Part shown: positions 1 through 6,266 of the stretch, in pieces
How the letters are laid out: the number at the start of each line of letters is the position of its first letter
Position numbering within the stretch: the first letter of the stretch is position 1
NCBI GenBank assembly: GCA_946630765.1
Contig: CAMOZF010000101.1
Location: forward strand, 1-6,751
Length of the DNA stretch: 6,751 nucleotides
Direction of reading: 5' to 3'
DNA from: an uncultured Lachnospiraceae bacterium
GTDB lineage: Bacteria; Bacillota_A; Clostridia; Lachnospirales; Lachnospiraceae
Notes under the pieces: generated by a model
What the model was told of the DNA's origin: nothing
What the model saw: only the letters and a program-made list of their open reading frames with translations
Database searches by the model: none
Position numbers and translations under genes: made by a program

Positions 1-203
1 CGTACTGCGGGAAAGAACTCGGAGATCGTGAAGAAAAAGCACCTGAGGAAGTGAGCGAAAAACCCAGGAAGATTGCCGGCCTGAACACAGTGCCGGTTCC
101 GGAGGCTGTTCCGGTGCCGGTGCCCGTACCAGATCAGGGAGCGCTGAAGGAACCCGTGCCGGCGCCGACGCCGGACATCCCGGATTACCGGAAGCTGCCC
201 TGA
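1..203 (+). CDS. C-terminal fragment of a probable zinc-ribbon protein with Pro/Val-rich tail
   Basis: Only the last 66 codons are visible, read from base 3 to the TGA at 201-203; the start lies left of the window. The fragment opens with YCGKEL, the usual look of the second knuckle of a short bacterial zinc ribbon (C-x-x-C-G-x-x-L). The partner cysteines would lie upstream and cannot be checked. After it comes a charged Lys/Glu stretch and then a low-complexity Pro-Val segment (about 90-131, alternating VP units), ending in PDYRKLP. There is no other cysteine and no membrane segment in the visible part. Such tails are usually disordered linkers. The gene ends 30 bases before the GH3 start with no terminator between, so the two may be cotranscribed. 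The zinc-ribbon call rests on one half-motif and is tentative; the reading frame itself is well supported by its clean join to the next gene's ribosome binding site. Confidence 0.6.
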   Translation, partial: YCGKELGDREEKAPEEVSEKPRKIAGLNTVPVPEAVPVPVPVPDQGALKEPVPAPTPDIPDYRKLP

Positions 204-222
204 GCGGAATCTACAGTGAAGG

Positions 223-228
223 AAGGAG
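223..228 (+). promoter_or_regulatory. Ribosome binding site fixing the GH3 start
   Basis: AAGGAG lies five bases before the ATG at 234. The open frame extends back to a GTG at 216, but that codon lies before this site and has no comparable site of its own. The ATG at 234 is therefore the better start, which removes six residues from the longest possible reading. Confidence 0.75.
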
Positions 229-233
229 ACAGC

Positions 234-2849
234 ATGGACAAGAACATTCCGCTTTACGACACCAGTCTGTCCATTCAGGAGAGAGCTGAATGGGTGGTGT
301 CACAGATGAGCCTCGAGGACAAATTCGAAGGCTTTGCACGGGGCCTTCGGGTGTCCTCTCTCGGGATCGAGGCCCGGACAATCTGCGGCGAGGGCGCACA
401 CGGCGTACAGGCGAGAGCCGGGCAGCGCGAGGCCTACGAGCCGACCCCGACGACCTCATTTACACAGCCGATCGGCATGTCGGGGACATTCGACGTTGAA
501 CTGATCAACCGCGCCGGCGATGTGACCGGCAAGGAATCCCGCGCCTTTGGAAATTCCGTCGGAAAGGGCAGCGGGGCGATGCGCCTCGCGCCGACCGTGG
601 ACCTCTGCCGCGACCCGAGATGGGGCCGGAACGAGGAAGGCTACGGCGAGGATCCGTATCTGACCGGCAAAATGGCCAGCGCCTACATCCGCGGCATGCA
701 GGACGAGCACAATTACGACGGCTCGCCTGTGGAGGAAGGCGCGCGCGGCGACCGGATCCGCACGGCTTCCACGATGAAGCATTTCTACGCGAACAACCAG
801 GAGAACCGCAGATGCTTTGACAACTTCGACATCAGCGACAAGGTGAAATACGACTACGAGCTGGAGCCCTACCGCTACTGCTGCCTCGAAGGCCACGCGG
901 AAGCCGTCATGACCTCCTACAACGAGATCAACCACCTGCCGGCAATGCTGAACCACGAGGTGCAGGACATTCTGAAGGATCAGTGGGGCCTGAAGTACGC
1001 GATGACGGACGGCGGCGACTTCCTGCAGACCGTGAATTTCCATCACTACTATGAATCGCACGCCGAGTCTCTCGCGGAGGGCGTGAAGGCCGGCGTGGAC
1101 GCGATGCTTGATGCGCCGAATAAGGTTGCGGAAGCTGCGAAGGAGGCGTATGCGCGCGGACTTATCACGGAAGAGGAGATGGATAAGTCGCTTCTCTGCA
1201 CCGCGACGACCCTGATCCGCATGGGCTTCTTCGATCCCGTGGATCCGTATGCGGACCTTGATATGGCGGATGTCGGTACGGACGAGGCGAAGAAGATTTC
1301 TCTTGAAATGGCCAAGGCTTCCAGCGTCCTTCTGAAGAACGAGAATGCCTTCCTGCCCTTCTCGAAGGACGACGATATCGCCCTGATCGGCGACGTCGGA
1401 AACCGCTGGTACTCCGACTGGTACTGCGGAAAGCCGATCTACAAGGTGACGCTCCGGGACGGCCTCGAGAAGAAGCTGCATCGTACGGTTCCCTTTGACA
1501 ACGGCCTCGATCTGATCCGGCTGAAATTCGGCGGCAAATACCTCGGTGCGAGCGTTTCGGCGCCTGCCCGCCCGCCCTTCTCTGACGAGCCGGATGCGGA
1601 GCTTGTGCTTGTGGACAAGGCGGAGGACGCGGTGATATTTGAACATACGAACTGGGGTGAGGGCTCGAACTTCCTCTTCGCGCCGGCTTACGGAAAGTAT
1701 CTGGATGTCGATAAGGAAGGAAAGGTGAGCATCCGTGCGCTCGATCCCTTCGCCTGGTTTGTGACGACCAGCTTTACGATCGGCGAAAAGGGCGCTCAGT
1801 GCCTGCCGGTTCCGAGAAGCGCGAACAGCATTGAGCTGGACCGCTACTGGAATGACGAGCCGGGCGAGATCCAGATTTACTGCTTCGGAAAACGCGCGCT
1901 TCGCGTTGTGGACGGAAAGCTCTGCACGGATCCTCTCGTGCGCGCTGCGGCGGAGTCCAATACGAAGGAAGGCGGAAATGTGGCGGAGAGCTGGGAAGGC
2001 TCCAAAGAAGCTCCGTCCGCACTCACGGTGGAAATTGTGAGCTCCGGCATTGAACGCGCCAAGGCGCTCGCGAAGGCGCATAAGAAGGTCATTGTCGCGA
2101 TGGGCTGCAACCCGGTCGTGAACGCGAAGGAGGAGATCGACCGCCGCACGATCGCGATGATCCCCTCGCAGGAGCGTCTTGTCGAGGCGGTGTACGGGGA
2201 GAACCCGGACACGCTCGCGGTGCTTCTTGCGAATTACCCCTACGCGATCAACTGGATGCAGGAAAATGTTCCTGCAATCCTTCTTACGGCAACCGGCTCG
2301 CAGGACATGGGCCACGGCCTTGCGTCCGCGATCTTCGGCGAAACGAACCCGGCGGCGCGTCTGCCGATGACCTGGTACAAATCGGATGCGGACCTTCCGC
2401 CGATGGAGGATTACGACCTCATTAAGAATCCGAGAACCTACCGCTACTTCGACAAGCCGGTGCTGTATCCCTTCGGCTACGGGCTGTCGTATACGAGCTT
2501 CGGCTATGCGGATCTCTCGGTCGGGAAGTGCGAAAAGTGCGGCGGCCTGAAGGCTTCCGTACAGGTGACGAATACCGGCGAAGCTCTCGGCGACGAGGTG
2601 GTGCAGCTGTATATCAAGCGGCTGTCGCCTTCGGAGACGGTTCATCCGCTGAGAAGGCTCGTGGGTTTTGTCCGTCTTCACGACCTGAAGCCAGGCGAGA
2701 CCAGACTCGCGGAATTTAAGGTGAACCCCTGCGATCTCGAGATCTACGTGGAAGGCTTAGGCAAGAAGATCGTCGAACCCGGCAGGTATCTTGTGTACGC
2801 CGGCGGAAACTGCCTCGATGAAGCCGTATCGGCAGAGATTGAACTGTAA
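234..2849 (+). CDS. Glycoside hydrolase family 3 enzyme (beta-glucosidase/beta-xylosidase type), cytoplasmic, with beta-trefoil-like insert
   Basis: This 871-residue enzyme should cleave terminal beta-linked sugars from oligosaccharides by the retaining mechanism of GH3. The substrate (glucoside, xyloside or other) cannot be read from sequence. The N-terminal barrel domain spans about residues 15-340: GEGAHGV at 52-58, DPRWGRNEEGYGEDPYL at 127-143, the KHF motif at 182-184, and MTDGG at 257-261, where Asp259 (bases 1008-1010) sits at the family's nucleophile position. The C-terminal sandwich domain begins near 362 (SSVLLKNENAFLPF) and resumes near 606-715 (DRRTIAMIPSQERL, then GETNPAARLPMTW). 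YPFGYGLSYTSF at 745-756 leads into a fibronectin-III-like C-terminus (about 757-871). Between the two sandwich parts, residues about 425-600 hold an insert with three GKYL-like repeats, suggesting a fascin-type beta-trefoil. There is no signal peptide, so the enzyme is probably cytoplasmic. The next gene follows after three bases. The acid/base residue cannot be placed with confidence. Confidence 0.95.
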   Translation: MDKNIPLYDTSLSIQERAEWVVSQMSLEDKFEGFARGLRVSSLGIEARTICGEGAHGVQARAGQREAYEPTPTTSFTQPIGMSGTFDVELINRAGDVTGKESRAFGNSVGKGSGAMRLAPTVDLCRDPRWGRNEEGYGEDPYLTGKMASAYIRGMQDEHNYDGSPVEEGARGDRIRTASTMKHFYANNQENRRCFDNFDISDKVKYDYELEPYRYCCLEGHAEAVMTSYNEINHLPAMLNHEVQDILKDQWGLKYAMTDGGDFLQTVNFHHYYESHAESLAEGVKAGVDAMLDAPNKVAEAAKEAYARGLITEEEMDKSLLCTATTLIRMGFFDPVDPYADLDMADVGTDEAKKISLEMAKASSVLLKNENAFLPFSKDDDIALIGDVGNRWYSDWYCGKPIYKVTLRDGLEKKLHRTVPFDNGLDLIRLKFGGKYLGASVSAPARPPFSDEPDAELVLVDKAEDAVIFEHTNWGEGSNFLFAPAYGKYLDVDKEGKVSIRALDPFAWFVTTSFTIGEKGAQCLPVPRSANSIELDRYWNDEPGEIQIYCFGKRALRVVDGKLCTDPLVRAAAESNTKEGGNVAESWEGSKEAPSALTVEIVSSGIERAKALAKAHKKVIVAMGCNPVVNAKEEIDRRTIAMIPSQERLVEAVYGENPDTLAVLLANYPYAINWMQENVPAILLTATGSQDMGHGLASAIFGETNPAARLPMTWYKSDADLPPMEDYDLIKNPRTYRYFDKPVLYPFGYGLSYTSFGYADLSVGKCEKCGGLKASVQVTNTGEALGDEVVQLYIKRLSPSETVHPLRRLVGFVRLHDLKPGETRLAEFKVNPCDLEIYVEGLGKKIVEPGRYLVYAGGNCLDEAVSAEIEL

Positions 2850-2852
2850 GTT

Positions 2853-4250
2853 ATGAATTATCTCGGAAAGCTGAAACAAACCATTCTTTCTCCGCTTCGG
2901 GGCGGCAGAGGCTTTGATATCCGGAATATCCGACCCGGCATGCTGGTCTATCTTCTTGCCTATGTCCTGGAGCTTGTGTTCTACTGCGTCCGCGGACATT
3001 ACATCTATGTGGAAACCCGCATGTTCGGGCTCTCCGGAAGTACGCTTGGCTATGCCTTTCATGTGGTCGGATCGCTTGTCATCATGCTCCTCTGGAATCC
3101 CCGCTTTAAGAAGCTGATCTACATTTCGGTTTTTCTTTTCGCGGCGGGATTTCTTCCGGCGATCTTTGTGCCGGAAGGGACGCTGAAGCTCATCCTGATC
3201 TGCTTCGGCATGGCGGGACTCGGCGGCGTCGTGAGCGCCTGCCGCTGCGGCTACGCCTTCGTCGCGAACAACACGGAGCGGCTCGTGGGCATGTCGGTCA
3301 TGATCATCCTGGTTGCCCTCATCCACCGGATGGACTGGAGCGGCATCGAAAACATCTTTACAAACCGGGTGCTTCCCGTCATCGTGATGGCGGGCCTCAT
3401 TTTCTGCCTGCTGCGCTTCAGAGAAGGCGACTTCGAGGTCCGGGAGGAGATCGGTCCCGAAGACCGAAAGGGCCTGTACTGGGCCTTCGGCTTCTTCACG
3501 GCGTACTTTGCGGTGGACGGACTGATCTATGATCTTGCGAACACGGCGCGGGAGACCAAGGCGGTTTTCATGGCGATCGGAATGATCGCGGCGGGGCTGC
3601 TGCTTTTCACGCTGATCGGCGTCCTGAAGCGGAATGTTCAAAGGGTCTGGAATCTGTTCTTCGTGCTGCTCCTTCTCGGCGCGGGCTTCGTGGCGATCCG
3701 TTCCTATGCCGAGCTTCCGCGCCTGCAGAACCTGACGCTCGGGCTCAGCGTGATCGGCTGGCCGCTCGCGATCTATATGCTCGCCTGCGCGCTGAACCGT
3801 TTCGCGAGCTACCGGCTCCTGAAACAGTGCACGCTGATCTTTGCGCTTCTGTCGCCGCTGACTTCGATGATGGATTATCTCGTGCAGGATCTCCTGCCGG
3901 AAAAACTTCAGCTTATCGGGCTCGGATACGCGGCGCTCTTCATCGTGCTCTACGTCCTCACGCTTCCCTACAGCACGAAGCATCTTTTCTCGCAGCTGTG
4001 GGTGGACGATATGAACGAGGCCGATATGAAGAAGCTCGCGGAGGAAGAAAAGGATCCCTTTGACGCGTTCAATCTGACGCCGCGGCAGCGGGAAGTCTGC
4101 GAACACCTGCTGTCCGGAAAGACCTACCGGCAGACCGCGGCGGAGATGGGACTCTCGGAATCCACCGTCAAGATGCACGCGTCTGAGCTTTATAAGCGCC
4201 TCGGAATCCAGAGCCGCGTCGAGCTGTTCCGCATGTTCGGCACGAAGTAG
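2853..4250 (+). CDS. Polytopic membrane protein with C-terminal LuxR-type helix-turn-helix (membrane-bound transcription regulator)
   Basis: The 465-residue protein has about twelve hydrophobic segments, at roughly 30-46, 64-83, 87-105, 110-128, 144-158, 172-188, 207-228, 236-256, 264-283, 293-315, 325-340 and 351-371. A charged cytoplasmic linker (about 380-405) leads to a LuxR/GerE DNA-binding domain at about 407-462, with LTPRQREVCEHLLSGKTYRQ, the recognition helix around LSESTVKMHASELYKRLGI, and a typical end. There is no receiver or kinase domain, so any signal would come through the membrane part. The layout matches the MFS-like membrane LuxR regulators known in gut Actinobacteria and Clostridia (general knowledge; not checked by search). 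The start lies three bases after the GH3 stop and has no clear ribosome binding site, which suggests translational coupling to GH3. A later Met at residue 30 also lacks a site and would trim the segment before the first helix. The ligand is unknown. A strong terminator follows the stop codon. Confidence 0.88.
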   Translation: MNYLGKLKQTILSPLRGGRGFDIRNIRPGMLVYLLAYVLELVFYCVRGHYIYVETRMFGLSGSTLGYAFHVVGSLVIMLLWNPRFKKLIYISVFLFAAGFLPAIFVPEGTLKLILICFGMAGLGGVVSACRCGYAFVANNTERLVGMSVMIILVALIHRMDWSGIENIFTNRVLPVIVMAGLIFCLLRFREGDFEVREEIGPEDRKGLYWAFGFFTAYFAVDGLIYDLANTARETKAVFMAIGMIAAGLLLFTLIGVLKRNVQRVWNLFFVLLLLGAGFVAIRSYAELPRLQNLTLGLSVIGWPLAIYMLACALNRFASYRLLKQCTLIFALLSPLTSMMDYLVQDLLPEKLQLIGLGYAALFIVLYVLTLPYSTKHLFSQLWVDDMNEADMKKLAEEEKDPFDAFNLTPRQREVCEHLLSGKTYRQTAAEMGLSESTVKMHASELYKRLGIQSRVELFRMFGTK

Positions 4251-4269
4251 AATAAATTGAATCTATCGT

Positions 4270-4299
4270 AAGCCCTCCCGTAAAAAGGAGGGCTTTTTT
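4270..4299 (+). terminator. Intrinsic (rho-independent) terminator after the GH3-LuxR unit
   Basis: A perfect nine-pair stem, AAGCCCTCC (4270-4278) with GGAGGGCTT (4287-4295), encloses an eight-base loop and runs into six T residues (4294-4299). It starts 20 bases after the regulator's stop codon and ends the first transcription unit. No converging gene is present on the other strand, so it acts for the + strand. Confidence 0.93.
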
Positions 4300-4344
4300 C
4301 GTGCAAAAACGAGCGGTATAGCCGCACCTGTCCAAAAGTACGTA

Positions 4345-4373
4345 TTGTTTTTGTGCGTATCTGATGTTATTTT
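4345..4373 (+). promoter_or_regulatory. Candidate sigma-A-type promoter for the exported-protein operon
   Basis: TTGTTT (4345-4350) and TATTTT (4368-4373) are separated by 17 bases in an AT-richer stretch just after the terminator. The -35 matches the consensus at three of six positions and the -10 at four of six, so the match is weak. It is the best candidate I see in the 165-base gap, and a promoter is expected here because the previous unit is terminated. It would give a leader of about 85 bases before the ATG at 4465. Confidence 0.35.
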
Positions 4374-4431
4374 CCACTTGTAAGCTGGAGAAGCAGTAAA
4401 AGGGGCTGCGTCTTTTTGTTATGCATAGAAA

Positions 4432-4446
4432 CCTCTCGATGAGAGG
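4432..4446 (+). promoter_or_regulatory. Perfect short hairpin in the leader, directly before the ribosome binding site
   Basis: CCTCTC (4432-4437) pairs fully with GAGAGG (4441-4446) around a three-base loop, GAT. The stem ends six bases before AAGGAGGA (4453-4460), the ribosome binding site of the first lipoprotein gene. The 5' arm contains CCTC, which could instead pair with the GAGG inside that site, so two alternative folds are possible. Whether this regulates translation, stabilises the message or is chance cannot be told from one sequence. Confidence 0.4.
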
Positions 4447-4464
4447 AAATACAAGGAGGAGAAT

Positions 4465-5169
4465 ATGAAGAAGTTGTTCATGTTGCTGCTTGCGGGAGTC
4501 ATGGCGCTGTCCTTGGCGGGATGTTCGGGATGCTCGATTCCGGGAACGGATCAGAAGGAGAGTACGACAGCGGCTCCGGCCGAAACCAGGAATGATACGG
4601 ATACAAAATCTGACGAAGAGACTGAGGAAAAGACAGAGGCGAAAACGAATGCTCCCGCCGAGAGTGCAAAGCTTGACGGAAAGCTGCATCTCATTGATCT
4701 TGACGACAGGGATCCTTCGATCCTTCGCGGCGTGATTATCAAAGGCAACCAAGCCGGCACTGCGGACGGCTTCAACAGCAAAGAGTCTTCCCTTACCGAC
4801 GTCCGCTGCATCTTTGAACTGAACGAGTGGGTTGAATTCTACCCGGACACAGACAAAGATTACGCGCTTCGCGTCTGGATACTCAAGCACCGCGACGATC
4901 AGGAGTATTACAACAACTGCAAGTTCTCCGATCTGATGCCGAACTTTGCAAACTACTGCGACCTGCACTATCCCGCAGACGAGGAGAATCCGGATGAATG
5001 GTGCTGGGGCAGCTTCTACCTGAACAAGGATGACTGCGAACCGGGCTATTATGATTTTGTTTTCACCTACGAGGGAAAAGCGATCGCCACCCTGCTGACC
5101 CGCTTCTATAAAGAAGAAGAGCTTTCCGGTAAATCCGACGCAGAGCTTGAGAAATTAATGAGAGAATGA
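4465..5169 (+). CDS. Putative lipoprotein with acidic linker and cysteine-containing C-terminal domain, function unknown
   Basis: This 234-residue protein begins with a lipoprotein signal peptide: MKK, a hydrophobic core and the lipobox LAGC, with the lipid-modified cysteine at position 20. It should be anchored to the outer face of the membrane. Residues about 27-67 form a Thr/Glu/Lys/Ala-rich low-complexity linker, and about 68-220 form a compact domain with many aromatic and Asp residues (for example FELNEWVEFYPD at 117-128 and DEWCWGSFYL at 177-186). Cysteines besides the anchor lie at 23, 115, 152, 165, 180 and 191, an unusual number for an exported Clostridia protein. I do not recognise the family. 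The start is firm: AAGGAGGA at 4453-4460 lies four bases before the ATG. It is the first gene of a likely three-gene exported-protein operon and follows a terminator. Shape and linker suggest a surface-displayed binding or accessory domain, but that is inference. Confidence 0.85.
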   Translation: MKKLFMLLLAGVMALSLAGCSGCSIPGTDQKESTTAAPAETRNDTDTKSDEETEEKTEAKTNAPAESAKLDGKLHLIDLDDRDPSILRGVIIKGNQAGTADGFNSKESSLTDVRCIFELNEWVEFYPDTDKDYALRVWILKHRDDQEYYNNCKFSDLMPNFANYCDLHYPADEENPDEWCWGSFYLNKDDCEPGYYDFVFTYEGKAIATLLTRFYKEEELSGKSDAELEKLMRE

Positions 5170-5233
5170 GCAATTGAAATGATTTGCGGAGGCGCTCCCG
5201 TGAAGATCAGACTGAAAAAGGAGGATTGAAACG

Positions 5234-6208
5234 ATGAAAAAACTGTTTTGTTTGATTTTTGCTGCTCTTCTTGTGCTGGGACTTGCGGGCTGCGGAAAAG
5301 TGAAGGATCTTGCTGAAAATCTGGCGGAAAACGCCGGGAAGGAAGAGAAGGAAGACAACAATGGCAGCGGAAATACCTCCGGGAAACTGAAGGAAGGCCA
5401 GTGGCCCGAGTCTGTTTACGGGCCTCTTGGGATCGATGCGCCGAAAACAAACGGGAAAATTGTTTATACCGAGCTGATCGACGAAGGCTCGTATCAGTAT
5501 GGAGTTTATTACGACGGCGTGACACGGGAGGAATTTGTCGCCTGGACCGACGCGCTGTTCCAGAAAGGCTTCCGCGCGCATGACCGGGACAAAGAGCGCA
5601 TTCAGGAAAGCTACGACTACGACACCATGATTTACCTGCCGGAGGAAAAGCAGGCTTACCGGATGAGACTCAGCTTCGAGTTCGACAGTCCCATGACCTT
5701 TGAATGGTACGACGAAGACAACAAAAACTTCGATATTCACTGGGAGAAGGACGAGGACGGATACGAATACGGCTATATTCAGTACAATCTCTCGATCTCC
5801 CTGAACCCGATGGATACGACGCAGAGCTTCGAAGGGGAGCTTTCGCAGTTTGGCATGAAGGCGGAGGACTTTAAGGACATCCCGAATATCCGCGCCGTTT
5901 CTCTCGGAAAAGGCGATTTCTCGGACGCCGCGACCTTCCGCTTCTACGCGGATCACGTGACGACCGAAGAGGAGCACGAATTTATCCGAAAAAAACTCAT
6001 CGACAAGTTCGCGGAGGGCGGCTGGAAGTTCTATCACGCCTTCAATACCGAGCAGGAGCTTTCCGCGGACGAACTGAAGGACCAGGGTATCGGAAGCTAT
6101 TACGTTGCGAAGGACGATCAGCTGTACCTTCTCATGGTCGATCCGGACTCCGAGTATGGTGAATTCGGCGGCGGATACGGCATCTATATCCAGAACGCGA
6201 AGCGATAA
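5234..6208 (+). CDS. Putative lipoprotein with two similar halves, function unknown
   Basis: The 324-residue product has a lipoprotein signal peptide closely resembling that of the gene before it (MKKLF start, LAGC lipobox, Cys20), so it is expected on the outer face of the membrane. A short Lys/Glu/Asn/Gly linker (about 21-55) precedes the folded part. Two regions look like copies of one module: about 57-155, with VYYDGVTREE at 91-100 then LFQKGF, and about 206-320, with FYADHVTTEE at 237-246 then FAEGGW. Both continue to a YLPEEKQAY / YVAKDDQLY type strand, at 134-142 and 290-298. The protein is strongly acidic and aromatic and has no cysteine after the anchor. The ribosome binding site AAGGAGGA (5218-5225) lies eight bases before the ATG. 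The gap to the previous gene is 64 bases without a terminator. I do not recognise a named family; the layout resembles small Clostridia lipoproteins of unknown function. Confidence 0.88.
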   Translation: MKKLFCLIFAALLVLGLAGCGKVKDLAENLAENAGKEEKEDNNGSGNTSGKLKEGQWPESVYGPLGIDAPKTNGKIVYTELIDEGSYQYGVYYDGVTREEFVAWTDALFQKGFRAHDRDKERIQESYDYDTMIYLPEEKQAYRMRLSFEFDSPMTFEWYDEDNKNFDIHWEKDEDGYEYGYIQYNLSISLNPMDTTQSFEGELSQFGMKAEDFKDIPNIRAVSLGKGDFSDAATFRFYADHVTTEEEHEFIRKKLIDKFAEGGWKFYHAFNTEQELSADELKDQGIGSYYVAKDDQLYLLMVDPDSEYGEFGGGYGIYIQNAKR

Positions 6209-6266
6209 AACCGGCCTCGATTGAAAAACGATTCCGGAAGAAGGGAAAAGAAAGGATGTTTTTTGT

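Noticed and set aside
201..233. The upstream fragment and the GH3 gene are in the same frame, separated by a single TGA, raising stop readthrough or a recoded codon
   Set aside because: A good ribosome binding site and ATG follow the stop, and ten codons without another stop are expected by chance in this composition. No recoding element is visible.
456..2681. A 741-codon open frame on the - strand opposite the GH3 gene
   Set aside because: It lies wholly within a gene with clear GH3 motifs, its product is Arg/His/Val-rich without recognisable domains, and it arises from the GC-rich third-position bias of the + strand gene. The same holds for the long - strand frames at 2757-4178 and 5207-6334.
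4168..4968. A 266-codon - strand frame across the intergenic gap and first lipoprotein
   Set aside because: It crosses the terminator and the promoter region and opposes a well-supported lipoprotein gene. The product is low in recognisable structure.
5188..5198. GGAG-GCG-CTCC hairpin in the gap between the lipoproteins
   Set aside because: Only four pairs with a three-base loop and no T run; such stems are frequent by chance.
6211..6237. CCGG ... CCGG inverted repeat between the second lipoprotein and the last gene, considered as a terminator
   Set aside because: The outer stem is only four pairs, the inner part has a mismatch loop, and no T run follows; the next bases are purine-rich and lead into a ribosome binding site.
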